64,000 bases of DNA from Microbacterium sp. zg-Y818 (GTDB taxonomy: Bacteria > Actinomycetota > Actinomycetes > Actinomycetales > Microbacteriaceae), in NCBI RefSeq assembly GCF_030246905.1, contig NZ_CP126741.1, positions 1 through 64,000 of the forward strand. The letters run 5' to 3'. Below the pieces are notes generated by a model. The model saw only the letters and a program-made list of their open reading frames with translations. It did no database searches and was not told the origin of the DNA. Shown here in pieces: positions 13,558 through 21,886 of the stretch (its first letter is position 1; every line of letters starts with the position of its first letter). The position numbers were made by a program, and so were the translations under genes.

Positions 13558-13603
13558 TTATCCACAGGTTCATCCCCAGCCTGGGGATGAATCACACCGG
13601 TGT
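13558..13603. promoter_or_regulatory. DnaA box with adjacent palindromes between rhomboid and crgA
   Basis: Perfect DnaA box TTATCCACA at 13558-13566, directly after the rhomboid stop. It is followed by the perfect inverted repeat CATCCCCAGCCTGGGGATG (13571-13589) and the palindrome ACACCGGTGT (13594-13603). The site sits between convergent genes, so the hairpin may end transcription on both strands; no U-tract is present. Confidence 0.55.
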
Positions 13604-13638
13604 AATTCACAGGTGTGGAGGGGGTGTGGAAGGGCGGC

Positions 13639-13878
13639 TCAGCGCCAGCGGGTCGTCATCAGGAAGCCGACGAACGCGATGCCGAAGCCGATCACGAGGT
13701 TCCAGGGGCCGATACCCGGAATGGGGAACTGCGTGCTGCTCAGGTAGAACACGAGCACCCACAAGAGGCCCAGGAGCATGAGCCCGAACATGATGGGCTT
13801 GAACCACACGGGATTGGGGGCGGGGTCGCCCTCGGGGCGCTCGGTGACGGGCTCGCCGGGCTTGTCGGAAGGTGCCAT
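13639..13878 (-). CDS. crgA: Cell division protein CrgA
   Basis: 79-residue membrane protein of the CrgA family, which helps assemble the septal machinery in Actinobacteria and interacts with FtsZ and PBPs in mycobacteria. A Pro/Glu-rich N-terminus is followed by two membrane helices (about 28-48 and 58-74) around the conserved PGIGPWNLVIGFGIAFVGFLMTTRWR region, written here only as landmarks GPWN and TTRWR. Convergent with the rhomboid gene and divergent from the sortase gene, as is standard for this locus. Confidence 0.93.
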   Translation of the reverse strand: MAPSDKPGEPVTERPEGDPAPNPVWFKPIMFGLMLLGLLWVLVFYLSSTQFPIPGIGPWNLVIGFGIAFVGFLMTTRWR

Positions 13879-13931
13879 GCGGGCAAGTTTAGCCTCAGCG
13901 CCTTGTCATGCCGCTTCGTTAGGATGCAGAC

Positions 13932-14720
13932 GTGTCCGACCCCGCCGCCCCGCCGCTTCGTCGTCGTCGTTCCGCCGCCCCGCGTGGCCGCGCGAGCGTC
14001 GTTGGCGTGATCGGTGAGATCCTCATGACCCTCGGCGTCGTGCTGCTGCTGTTCATGGCGTGGCAGCTGTGGATCGGCGATGCGATCATCGGCGAGCAGC
14101 GCCAGTCGCAGGCCCGCGAGATCACGCAGGAATGGGCGATGGGGGAGCAGGGGCAGACGGCCCCCGAGCCGACGCCCGATCCCAGCGCCGAGTCCGAGCC
14201 AGCGCCGGTGGAGCCGGTCGTCCCCGCCCCCGTGGGGGATGCCGAGGTGTTCGGCGCCCTTCACATCCCGCGGTTCGGAGACAGCTGGGTGTTCCCGATC
14301 GCCGAGGGGATCAGCAAGTCCCGCGTGCTCGACCCGATCGGGGTCGGCCACTATCCGGGGACGGCCATGCCGGGGGACATGGGCAACGTCGCCCTGGCCG
14401 CACACCGCTATACGCAGGGGGCGCCGTTCGAGCACGTTCCGTCGCTGCAGATCGGCGACGCGATCGTGCTTGAGACGCAGGAGGGGTGGTACACCTACCG
14501 CTTCCGGAACATGGAGTACGTGCGACCCGATGAGGTGGCCGTGCTCGAGCCCGTGCCGCAGCGTCCGGGCGTCGCCGCGGACGGGCGCTACCTCACGCTC
14601 ACGACCTGCAGTCCGATGTGGTCCACGGCGGAGCGCCTCGCGGCGTATGCGGTGTTCGACTCATTCACTCCGCGTGCCGACGGCCCCCCGGAGTCCTTGG
14701 CAACCGTGGAAGGGGCCTGA
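13932..14720 (+). CDS. Class E sortase
   Basis: 262-residue membrane-bound transpeptidase that joins surface proteins with a sorting signal to the cell wall. One membrane helix (about 24-48) is followed by a Pro/Glu-rich linker and the sortase barrel with His158 (LAAHRYT), Cys226 (TLTTCSP) and Arg235 (AERLAAY). The GTG start is at 13932. The stop overlaps the next small gene (TGATG). No substrate with an LPxTG-type signal was seen in the window; the giant secreted protein lacks one. The gene is part of the crgA-sortase-trpG-pknB arrangement; the DUF881 gene present here in some Actinobacteria is absent. Confidence 0.93.
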   Translation: MSDPAAPPLRRRRSAAPRGRASVVGVIGEILMTLGVVLLLFMAWQLWIGDAIIGEQRQSQAREITQEWAMGEQGQTAPEPTPDPSAESEPAPVEPVVPAPVGDAEVFGALHIPRFGDSWVFPIAEGISKSRVLDPIGVGHYPGTAMPGDMGNVALAAHRYTQGAPFEHVPSLQIGDAIVLETQEGWYTYRFRNMEYVRPDEVAVLEPVPQRPGVAADGRYLTLTTCSPMWSTAERLAAYAVFDSFTPRADGPPESLATVEGA

Positions 14721-14875
14721 TGTACGCAGCGCTGTGGCGGATCCTCCCGGGCCCGTGGTGGGTCCGCGTGGTGATCCTGATTCTGCTGGCGGCGGCCGTC
14801 GTCTACGCCCTGTTCTTCCACATCTTTCCGTGGGTCTCCGAGCTGATCGCTCCCGAGGACGTCACCGTCCAGTGA
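14720..14875 (+). CDS. Small membrane protein between sortase and amidotransferase
   Basis: 51 residues, with one transmembrane helix (about 15-38, around VRVVILILLAAAVVYALFF) and a short exported-looking tail. The ATG overlaps the sortase stop by 1 bp and its own stop overlaps the GTG of the amidotransferase gene (GTGA), so it is translated as part of the operon. Small proteins of this kind at this locus are found in related genomes. Function is unknown. Confidence 0.8.
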   Translation: MYAALWRILPGPWWVRVVILILLAAAVVYALFFHIFPWVSELIAPEDVTVQ

Positions 14876-15510
14876 GCGGCCGGGTGCTGGTCGTGGACAA
14901 CCACGACAGCTTCGTGCACACCGTCATCGCCTACCTGCAGGAGCTCGGCGCGCAGGCATCCGTGGTCGAAGCGGACGAGATCCGCGATCCGGATGCCGCT
15001 ATCGCCGGTTTCGCTGGCGTGCTCGTATCGCCCGGTCCCGGCACGCCGGCCCGTGCCGGGGCGTCGATCGCCGTCGTCCAGGCCGCGGCACGGGCGCAGA
15101 TGCCGCTTCTGGGCGTGTGTCTCGGCCACCAGGCGATCGCGGCCGCCTTCGGCGCGGAGGTGGGGCATGCTCCCGAACTCGTCCACGGGATGACCAGCGC
15201 GGTGCACCACGATCACGACGCGCTCTACGCAGGGCTCCCCGACCCCTTCATCGCCGGTCGGTACCACTCGCTGGCGGTCACCGAGCGCACCCTCCCTGCC
15301 CAGCTGCGTGTGACCAGCCGCACCGATTCGGGCGTGGTGATGGGTCTGACCCACCGCACCCTCCCACTGGACGGCGTGCAGTTCCACCCCGAGAGCGTGC
15401 TCACCGAGGGCGGGTACCGGCTGCTGGGCAACTGGCTGGAGCGAGTGGGCGTGGCGGATGCCGCCGCGCGCGGCGCGGGCCTGCACCCGCATCGGGCACA
15501 GGGGGGCTAG
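14872..15510 (+). CDS. pabA: Class I glutamine amidotransferase (anthranilate/ADC synthase component II type)
   Basis: 212-residue TrpG/PabA-type amidotransferase that releases ammonia from glutamine for chorismate amination to anthranilate or aminodeoxychorismate. The triad is complete: Cys83 in GVCLGHQ, His172 and Glu174 in FHPES. VDNHDSF starts the fold. Its chorismate-binding partner is not in the window. Sequence alone cannot separate TrpG from PabA; the position next to pknB matches the gene called trpG/pabA in mycobacteria. Start GTG at 14872 (GTGA overlap). Its stop TAG shares the 4-bp palindrome CTAG with the stop of convergent pknB. Confidence 0.9.
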   Translation: MSGRVLVVDNHDSFVHTVIAYLQELGAQASVVEADEIRDPDAAIAGFAGVLVSPGPGTPARAGASIAVVQAAARAQMPLLGVCLGHQAIAAAFGAEVGHAPELVHGMTSAVHHDHDALYAGLPDPFIAGRYHSLAVTERTLPAQLRVTSRTDSGVVMGLTHRTLPLDGVQFHPESVLTEGGYRLLGNWLERVGVADAAARGAGLHPHRAQGG

Positions 15511-17216
15511 GAGCCGGTGCAGTAGGTCAGCTCGACCGTGGAGTGGATCGGCACGTCGCCGGGTGCGAGGGACTGCGACAGCACCGTGGGACCCCCGGGT
15601 GTGGCGGGGCACGACGGGTCCTCCACGGGAAGCACCGTGAGCTGCAGGGCATCGGACTCGAGTTCGCGGGTGGCCGCGTCGAGCGTGTAGCCGGCGACGT
15701 TGACGAGCGTCACACTGCCGGTGGCGACCTCGAGGTTCACGACGGTGCCGCGTGGCACGTCGGCGCCGGCTTCGTACGAAGCCCACAGCACGAGACCTCG
15801 GGCGGCCGCGGGATCGTTGCGCTGCACGGCGCTGCCCAGACGCAGCCCTGCGTCGACCAGCGCCTGCTCTGCGGCGGCGCGATCGAGGCCTACCAGCGTG
15901 GGGACAGCCGTCGTCTCGACGCCGGTCGAGACGTACACATCGACGTCTTCCCCGACGGCGACCGATGTGCCAGCGGCCGGCTCCACACGGATCACGTTGC
16001 CCGCGGCGACGCTGTCGCTGCTCTCGTCGATGCGCTGCGGCTGCAGGTCGGCCGCGAGCAGTTGCTCCTCGGCACGGTCGTAGGACATGTCCACGACGTC
16101 GGGCACGATGCGGGCGTTGCTGGGCACGCCGGATCCGGGCGGGATCGTCACCACCCAGAACAGCACCGACACCAGCAGCACGGCGACGAGCACCACGCCC
16201 GCCCAGATCCAGGCGACCGGCGGACCGGACTGCGTGCGCGTCATCGTCGTGTCGGTGCTGAGCTGCCGGAGCGATCGCGCGGTGTCCTGCGCTTGCCTGG
16301 GGTCGGGGCCGTACAGCTCGTGAGTCAACGCGTCGACCTGGCGCCGGGACGGCCCCTTGCCGTCGACGGTGGCGTCGAGCGCCTCACGGAACCCCGCGGC
16401 ATCCTGAAACCTCTGGAAGGGGTCCTTGGCCAGCGCCCGCAGCACGACGGCGTCGAGGGCGCGCGGCACGGTGGGGGTCACCTCGCTGGGGGCCAGCGGC
16501 GTCTCGCTGACGTGCTGGTAGGCCACGGCCACGGGGCTCTCGCCACGGAAGGGCTGGCGGCCGGTCAGCAGCTCGTACAGAACCACGCCGGTGGAGTACA
16601 CGTCGGCACGCCCGTCGACGGGCTCGCCCTTGGCCTGCTCGGGGGAGAAGTAGGCGGCGGTGCCGAGGATCGCGGTCGTGTCGGCAACGGTCGACGAAGA
16701 GTCGGAGACCGCTCGGGCGATGCCGAAGTCCATGACCTTCACCTGGCCGGCGTCGGTCACCATGACGTTGCCGGGCTTGATGTCGCGGTGGACGACTCCC
16801 GCACGGTGCGAGTACTCCAGGGCTTCGAGGATGCCGTCGACGTAGCGCACCGCCGTGTCCACGGGCACCGGGCCCTCGGAGATGATGTCCTTCAGGAGCA
16901 CCCCCTGGACCAGCTCCATGACGATGTAGGGAACCGGATGCACCGAGCCGTCCGGGTCGGTCTCGGTGTCCTCACCGGCGTCGTAGACCCGCACGATCGT
17001 GGGGTGCGACATGCGGGATGCCGCCTGCGCTTCGAGCCGGAAACGGGTGCGGAACGCGCTGTCCTCGGCGAGCTCGCGCTTGAGGATCTTGATCGCGACC
17101 GCGCGCCCCAGCGTGAGGTCGTAGCCCCGGTAGACGCGGGCCATTCCGCCGCGGCCGATGGGCTCGTCGACGCGGTAACGTCCCGACAGCACGCGCGGCT
17201 CAGCCGACACAGTCAC
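15507..17216 (-). CDS. pknB: Ser/Thr protein kinase PknB with PASTA domains
   Basis: 569-residue receptor kinase. The cytoplasmic kinase domain (about 13-280) has GRGGMARVY, Lys43, HRDIKPGN (Asp145), DFG (163-165) and GTAAYFSPEQA in the activation segment. A juxtamembrane region and a membrane helix (about 345-367) follow. Three extracellular PASTA domains (about 375-440, 440-505, 505-569) end in cysteines that may pair. PASTA domains sense muropeptides or lipid II, and PknB controls elongation and division. It is the last gene of the fhaA-pknB cluster, 61 bp after pknA. Confidence 0.96.
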   Translation of the reverse strand: MTVSAEPRVLSGRYRVDEPIGRGGMARVYRGYDLTLGRAVAIKILKRELAEDSAFRTRFRLEAQAASRMSHPTIVRVYDAGEDTETDPDGSVHPVPYIVMELVQGVLLKDIISEGPVPVDTAVRYVDGILEALEYSHRAGVVHRDIKPGNVMVTDAGQVKVMDFGIARAVSDSSSTVADTTAILGTAAYFSPEQAKGEPVDGRADVYSTGVVLYELLTGRQPFRGESPVAVAYQHVSETPLAPSEVTPTVPRALDAVVLRALAKDPFQRFQDAAGFREALDATVDGKGPSRRQVDALTHELYGPDPRQAQDTARSLRQLSTDTTMTRTQSGPPVAWIWAGVVLVAVLLVSVLFWVVTIPPGSGVPSNARIVPDVVDMSYDRAEEQLLAADLQPQRIDESSDSVAAGNVIRVEPAAGTSVAVGEDVDVYVSTGVETTAVPTLVGLDRAAAEQALVDAGLRLGSAVQRNDPAAARGLVLWASYEAGADVPRGTVVNLEVATGSVTLVNVAGYTLDAATRELESDALQLTVLPVEDPSCPATPGGPTVLSQSLAPGDVPIHSTVELTYCTGS

Positions 17217-17277
17217 CCCCTGAGTAGAACATCCAGCCTAGTCTCTCGGCCTCCGCCAACCTGGACGGGCGCCGAGG

Positions 17278-19050
17278 TCAGGGCTGGGTGTCGCCCTCGG
17301 TGTCGCCTTCGGCGGTCGGCTCGGGTGTGGGTGCTGCGGGCGCCTGGATCTGGGCGACAGCCTCGCCCGACGGGCCGGTGGTGCGCTCGCCGGCGCTGCC
17401 GCCGCTGCAGGTCACCGTGTAGGTGACGATCACGGACTCGTTGGCTGGACCGACCACTTGCAGCTGAGCGGCACGGTCACCGCCGCGGAAGGAGGCGGAA
17501 GACTGGCCGTTGACCGCGAAGACGCCGTTATAGGCAGTGAGGGTGTACGCGCTGACGCTGCCCTGACCCGAGGGGCAGGTGTACCCGGGCCAGGTGACCT
17601 GCACCGTGGCGTCGGGCTCGACCGTCGCCGGAAGCGACGGGGCGGCGGGGGCGCTGAGGGCCACCTGCGGGCCGTAGACGGTGAGGTCCACGACCGTACC
17701 GGCGGGAACGTTCGCCGTCGGGTTCACGCGGTAGACCTTGCCCTGGCTGCCCTCGTCGGGAGCGGCGTCGCCCTCGACGCAGTTGGCGCCGAGGCCCAGC
17801 TCGTCCAGCGCCGCGGACGCTTCGTCGCAGGACAGTCCCTCGAGCGCCGAGGCGTTGACGTTCACCGTGTCCGGAGTCGGCTCGGCGGACGGCGTCGTCG
17901 GCGTACGCGGCGGCTGGGCGCTGGACGTCGTAGACGCCGGCTCCTCGGAGTCGCCGTTGGACAGCAGCGCCCACACGGTGCCGCCCAGCACCAGCACCAG
18001 CAGCACGATGAGTGCGATGAGGGGCCACGTCCAGGGGCTGCGCTTGCGCTTGGGCTTGTCTTCGAGTTCGCCGTCGCCGGATGCCGCGTCGGCACCTGTC
18101 CCCATCGCCGTGGTGGCCGGGAGGATGCGCGTGGCATCCTGCGTCGACAGCCCCGGGTTGAGCAGCTGCGTCACCTCGTCGACGTCGGCGCCGCCGGCGA
18201 TGGCCGGAACGGCCGCCGCGGCAGCGGCGACGTCGCCCCGGCGGAGCGCCGAGGCGGCCCGCGCGACGGCCGACGCCGTGGCGGGCCGATCTTCGGGCTT
18301 CTTGGCGATCATCGCCATGACGAGGTTCTGCACGGGAGCGGGGATCGTCGACGGCAGCGGCGGGGGCTGCTCGTTGATCTGCGCCATGGCGATCGCGACC
18401 TGCGATTCGCCGGTGAACGGGCGCTTTCCGGTCAGGCACTCGTACGCCACGATGCCGAGCGAGTAGATGTCGGTGGCCGGCGACGCCGCGTGCCCCGACG
18501 CCTGCTCCGGGGAGAGGTACTGCACCGTTCCCATGACCTGGCCGGTGGCCGTCAGCGGCACCTGGTCGGCGATGCGGGCGATGCCGAAGTCGGTGATCTT
18601 CACCCGGCCATCCGGGGTGATGAGCAGGTTTCCGGGCTTGATGTCGCGGTGCACCAGGCCCGCGGCGTGCGCCGCCTGCAGGGCCATCGAGGTCTGCGCG
18701 ACGATGTCGAGCGTCTTGTCGACGGGCAGCGACCCCTCGCGCTCGAGGATGGTCGACAGGGCTTCGCCGGGAACGAGTTCCATGACGAGGAAGGCGCTGC
18801 CGTTCTCCTCGCCGTAGTCGAACACGCTCGCGATGCCCTCGTGGTTGACGAGGGCCGCGTGCCGGGCCTCGGCGCGGAAGCGCTCGAGGAACCCGGGGTC
18901 GCCCATGTACTCGTCTTTGAGGATCTTGATGGCGACGGTTCGGCCGATGACGTGGTCGGTGGCCTCCCACACCTCGCCCATGCCGCCGATCGCGATCCGC
19001 GAGTCCAGCTCGTATCGGCCGCCGAAGGTCACTCCCTGCGTCGGTCTCAT
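17278..19050 (-). CDS. pknA: Ser/Thr protein kinase PknA
   Basis: 590-residue membrane kinase. The kinase domain (about 10-275) has Lys42, HRDIKPGN (Asp136), DFG (154-156) and GTVQYLSPEQA. A linker and one membrane helix (about 350-372, WPLIALIVLLVLVLGG) are followed by a Thr/Pro-rich stretch, a PASTA-like domain with a Cys pair (LSCDEASAAL, LGANCVEG) and a C-terminal domain with another Cys pair and a Glu/Thr/Pro tail. Mycobacterial PknA lacks PASTA, so the extracellular part is larger here. ATG overlaps the pbpA stop (ATGA). Confidence 0.94.
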   Translation of the reverse strand: MRPTQGVTFGGRYELDSRIAIGGMGEVWEATDHVIGRTVAIKILKDEYMGDPGFLERFRAEARHAALVNHEGIASVFDYGEENGSAFLVMELVPGEALSTILEREGSLPVDKTLDIVAQTSMALQAAHAAGLVHRDIKPGNLLITPDGRVKITDFGIARIADQVPLTATGQVMGTVQYLSPEQASGHAASPATDIYSLGIVAYECLTGKRPFTGESQVAIAMAQINEQPPPLPSTIPAPVQNLVMAMIAKKPEDRPATASAVARAASALRRGDVAAAAAAVPAIAGGADVDEVTQLLNPGLSTQDATRILPATTAMGTGADAASGDGELEDKPKRKRSPWTWPLIALIVLLVLVLGGTVWALLSNGDSEEPASTTSSAQPPRTPTTPSAEPTPDTVNVNASALEGLSCDEASAALDELGLGANCVEGDAAPDEGSQGKVYRVNPTANVPAGTVVDLTVYGPQVALSAPAAPSLPATVEPDATVQVTWPGYTCPSGQGSVSAYTLTAYNGVFAVNGQSSASFRGGDRAAQLQVVGPANESVIVTYTVTCSGGSAGERTTGPSGEAVAQIQAPAAPTPEPTAEGDTEGDTQP

Positions 19051-20504
19051 CTGCTCAGCACCGCCTCCATGACCTTTGCCGCGATCGGAGCCGCGATCCT
19101 GTTGCTGCTGCCTGACTGTCCGAGCCCGCCGCCGTCCTCGATCACGACGGCCACGGCGACCTCAGGGTCGTCGGCCGGAGCGAATCCGGTGAACCACAGC
19201 GTGTAGGGATCGTCCACTCCGTTTTCTGCGGTGCCGGTCTTCCCGGCGACGTCTACGCCGTCTATTGTTGCACCGCTCGCGACCCCGGATTGGACATCCG
19301 CGACCATCATCGTGGTCATCGCCGCGGCGAGGTCCGCTGAGAGGGCGCGACCGAACTCCGTGTCGTCGAATCTCTGCTGCTCGGTGAAGTCGGCGGCGAT
19401 GATCGCATCGACCATGCGGGGATTCATGACCACTCCTTGATTGGCGATGCCGGCCGAGACCATGGCCATCTGCAGCGGCGTGGCGCGCACGTCGCCCTGG
19501 CCGAACCCCGACAGGGCGGTCTGTGCGTCGTCGAGCGCCGGGGGATAGACCGAGGGCGTGGACTCCAGCGGGAGCGAGAACGAGGTGCCGAAGCCGTACT
19601 TCTCGGCCTCCTCGAGGATGACGTCGTCGCCCAGCTCCACGGCCAGTTCGGCGAACGGGATGTTGCAGCTGAGGCGCAGGGCGTCGGCGATGGTGACCGT
19701 CTCGCCCTCGCCGCAGGTGCCGCCCCCGGCATTGCGCACGATGCTCGAGGACTGCGGAAGCGTGTAGGTCGCCGGGTTGGGGAGGGTCGACTGCGCGGTC
19801 CACTCGCCGGTGGACAGGGCGGCGGATGCCACGACGAGCTTGAACGTCGACCCCGGCGGGTTCAGGTTGCCGGCGATCGCCCGGTTGTCCAGCGGCTTCA
19901 GCGGGTCGTCCTCGAGCGCGGTGTAGGCCGCCTCGACGGCGGCCGTGTCGTGCGAGGCCAGCAGGTTCGTGTCGTAGCTGGGGCTCGAGACCATCGCCAG
20001 GATGCGCCCCGTCGAGGGCTCGATGGCCACCACGGCGCCCCGCAGGTCGCCGAGGGCGTCGTAGGCGGCGCGCTGCACCGCGGCATCCAGGCTCAGGACC
20101 ACGTTGGACCCGCGCGGCTGCTGACCGGTGATGATCTGCTCGATGCGCGAGAGGAACTGCGAGTCGGCGGTGCCGCTGAGCTCCTGGTTCATGGCGCGCT
20201 CAATGCCGGTGGCCGAACCCAGCACCGGGTTGATCCATCCGGTGACGGGCGCCCACATGTCGGGATCGGTGTAGACCCGCTGCCAGGCGTAGAGGTCGTC
20301 GCTGGGCACGGACATCGCGATCGCGGCGCCGCTGGCGATGATCGACCCGCGCTGCACCTCGAAGGTGTCGTACAGGGCGCGGCGGTTCAGCGGGTTGTCG
20401 CCGAGGGCATCGGCCTGCACCACCTGGATGACACTGGTCGATGCGAACAGCGCCAGGAACATCGCCAGCACCAGCATCGACAGTCTGCGCAGCTCTTTGG
20501 TCAT
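19047..20504 (-). CDS. pbpA: Class B penicillin-binding protein PbpA
   Basis: 485-residue transpeptidase that cross-links peptidoglycan with its SEDS partner. An N-terminal membrane anchor (about 9-28) is followed by the dimerisation domain and the transpeptidase domain with SxxK at 219-222 (PPGSTFK), SCN at 279-281 and KTG at 422-424. The start is ATG at 20504, overlapping the rodA stop by ATGA; longer in-frame starts run into rodA and lack family residues. It is co-transcribed with the SEDS gene and the kinases. Confidence 0.95.
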   Translation of the reverse strand: MTKELRRLSMLVLAMFLALFASTSVIQVVQADALGDNPLNRRALYDTFEVQRGSIIASGAAIAMSVPSDDLYAWQRVYTDPDMWAPVTGWINPVLGSATGIERAMNQELSGTADSQFLSRIEQIITGQQPRGSNVVLSLDAAVQRAAYDALGDLRGAVVAIEPSTGRILAMVSSPSYDTNLLASHDTAAVEAAYTALEDDPLKPLDNRAIAGNLNPPGSTFKLVVASAALSTGEWTAQSTLPNPATYTLPQSSSIVRNAGGGTCGEGETVTIADALRLSCNIPFAELAVELGDDVILEEAEKYGFGTSFSLPLESTPSVYPPALDDAQTALSGFGQGDVRATPLQMAMVSAGIANQGVVMNPRMVDAIIAADFTEQQRFDDTEFGRALSADLAAAMTTMMVADVQSGVASGATIDGVDVAGKTGTAENGVDDPYTLWFTGFAPADDPEVAVAVVIEDGGGLGQSGSSNRIAAPIAAKVMEAVLSR

Positions 20505-21886
20505 CCGATCACCACCCGGGGACGGCTGCGCACGGCGTCCGAGATGCGCAGCAGCAGGGCCACGATGATCCAGTTCGCCACGAGCGACGAACCGCCGGCA
20601 GCGAGGAAAGGAGTCGTCAGGCCGGTGAGCGGGATGATGCGCGTGACGCCGCCGACCATGATGAACACCTGCAGGGCCAGCGTGAACGACAGGCCGGTGG
20701 CCAGCAGCTTGCCGAAGTCGTCCTGCCCGGCCAGTCCGATGCGGATGCCGCGACTGGTGAAGATCATGTACAGGCACAGGATGGCGAAGACGCCGATGAG
20801 CCCGAGCTCCTCACCGAGGCTCGGGAAGATGTAGTCGCTCTGCGACAGCGGTGTGAGCCACGGGCGTCCCTGTCCGAGCCCGGTGCCCAGCAGGCCGCCC
20901 TGCGCGAGCCCGAAGATGCCGTTGGCCAGCTGGTAGGTCCCGGCGCCGGCTTCGTACAGCTCCGGGTCGAAGGCGTTCAGCCAGTTCTCGAACCGGCCGC
21001 CGACGTACGGCAGCGCGCGCGAGGCGAGGAACGCGCCGCCCGCGGCGAGGATCAGCCCGATGAGCACCCAGCTGGTCTTGCCCGTGGCGACGTAGAGCAT
21101 GGCGACGAACATGCCGAAGATGAGCAGCCCCGTGCCGAGGTCGCGCTGCAGCACGATGATGCCGAGCGAGCCCAGCCAGATCACCAGCAGCGGCCCGAGC
21201 TCGCGGGCGCGGGGCCAGGTCATGCCGAGGAACCGCGTGCCGACCGAGGTCAGCGACTCCCGCGTGCGCACGAGGTAGCCGGCGAAGAAGATCGCCAGGG
21301 CGATCTTCGCGAGTTCGCCCGGCTGGAAGGAGAAGATGCCGAGATTCACCCACACATCGGCGTTGGCGTCCGCCCCGAGCCCGGGGATGATCGGCAGGAG
21401 CATGAGCAGGATGCCGACGAAGCCGAAGACGTAGGTGTAGCGGAAGAGCACCCGGTAGTTGCGCAGGGCCACCACCACGGCGATCGCGGCGACGAGCGCG
21501 ATCGCGGTCCATGCAAGCTGGCGGGTCGAGGTGGCAACCCAGCCGTGGAGGTCGTAGTGCAGGTCGATCCGGTAGATCATCGCGATGCCCAGGCCCGTGA
21601 GGACCGTCGCGATGGGGACGACGAACGGATCGGCGGCGGGGGCCACGAGGCGCAGCACGATATGCAGCGCCAGCACCAGAGCGGTGAGCCCGCCGCAGTA
21701 GATGAGGAATTTGGGATCGATCGCGCCGTTCGCGCCCAGCTGCACCAGGGCGAGCGCGGCGGCGTTGAGGGCGAAGGCGAAGAGCAGCAGCCACAGCTCC
21801 CGGTTGCGCTGCGTCTGCGGCATCCGGAGCTTCCGCAGCGCCTTGACGACGGTGGTGTCGGCCGTGACGTCGGGGGAGGCGGTCAT
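20501..21886 (-). CDS. rodA: SEDS peptidoglycan glycosyltransferase, FtsW/RodA family
   Basis: 461-residue polytopic membrane protein that polymerises lipid II into glycan strands. Roughly twelve membrane helices can be read, with the SEDS landmarks FSFQPGELAKIA, QRDLGTGLLIFGMF and SLGEELGLIGV. The immediate pairing with pbpA identifies it as the RodA-type SEDS of the elongation complex. ATG at 21886 overlaps the pstP stop (ATGA); in-frame upstream extension into pstP is not real. Controlled activity through PknB signalling is known for this family and inferred here. Confidence 0.95.
   Translation of the reverse strand: MTASPDVTADTTVVKALRKLRMPQTQRNRELWLLLFAFALNAAALALVQLGANGAIDPKFLIYCGGLTALVLALHIVLRLVAPAADPFVVPIATVLTGLGIAMIYRIDLHYDLHGWVATSTRQLAWTAIALVAAIAVVVALRNYRVLFRYTYVFGFVGILLMLLPIIPGLGADANADVWVNLGIFSFQPGELAKIALAIFFAGYLVRTRESLTSVGTRFLGMTWPRARELGPLLVIWLGSLGIIVLQRDLGTGLLIFGMFVAMLYVATGKTSWVLIGLILAAGGAFLASRALPYVGGRFENWLNAFDPELYEAGAGTYQLANGIFGLAQGGLLGTGLGQGRPWLTPLSQSDYIFPSLGEELGLIGVFAILCLYMIFTSRGIRIGLAGQDDFGKLLATGLSFTLALQVFIMVGGVTRIIPLTGLTTPFLAAGGSSLVANWIIVALLLRISDAVRSRPRVVIG

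Noticed and set aside
13571..13589. Intrinsic terminator
   Set aside because: The stem is perfect but short and has no U-tract on either strand, so it is listed only as part of a regulatory or terminator candidate.
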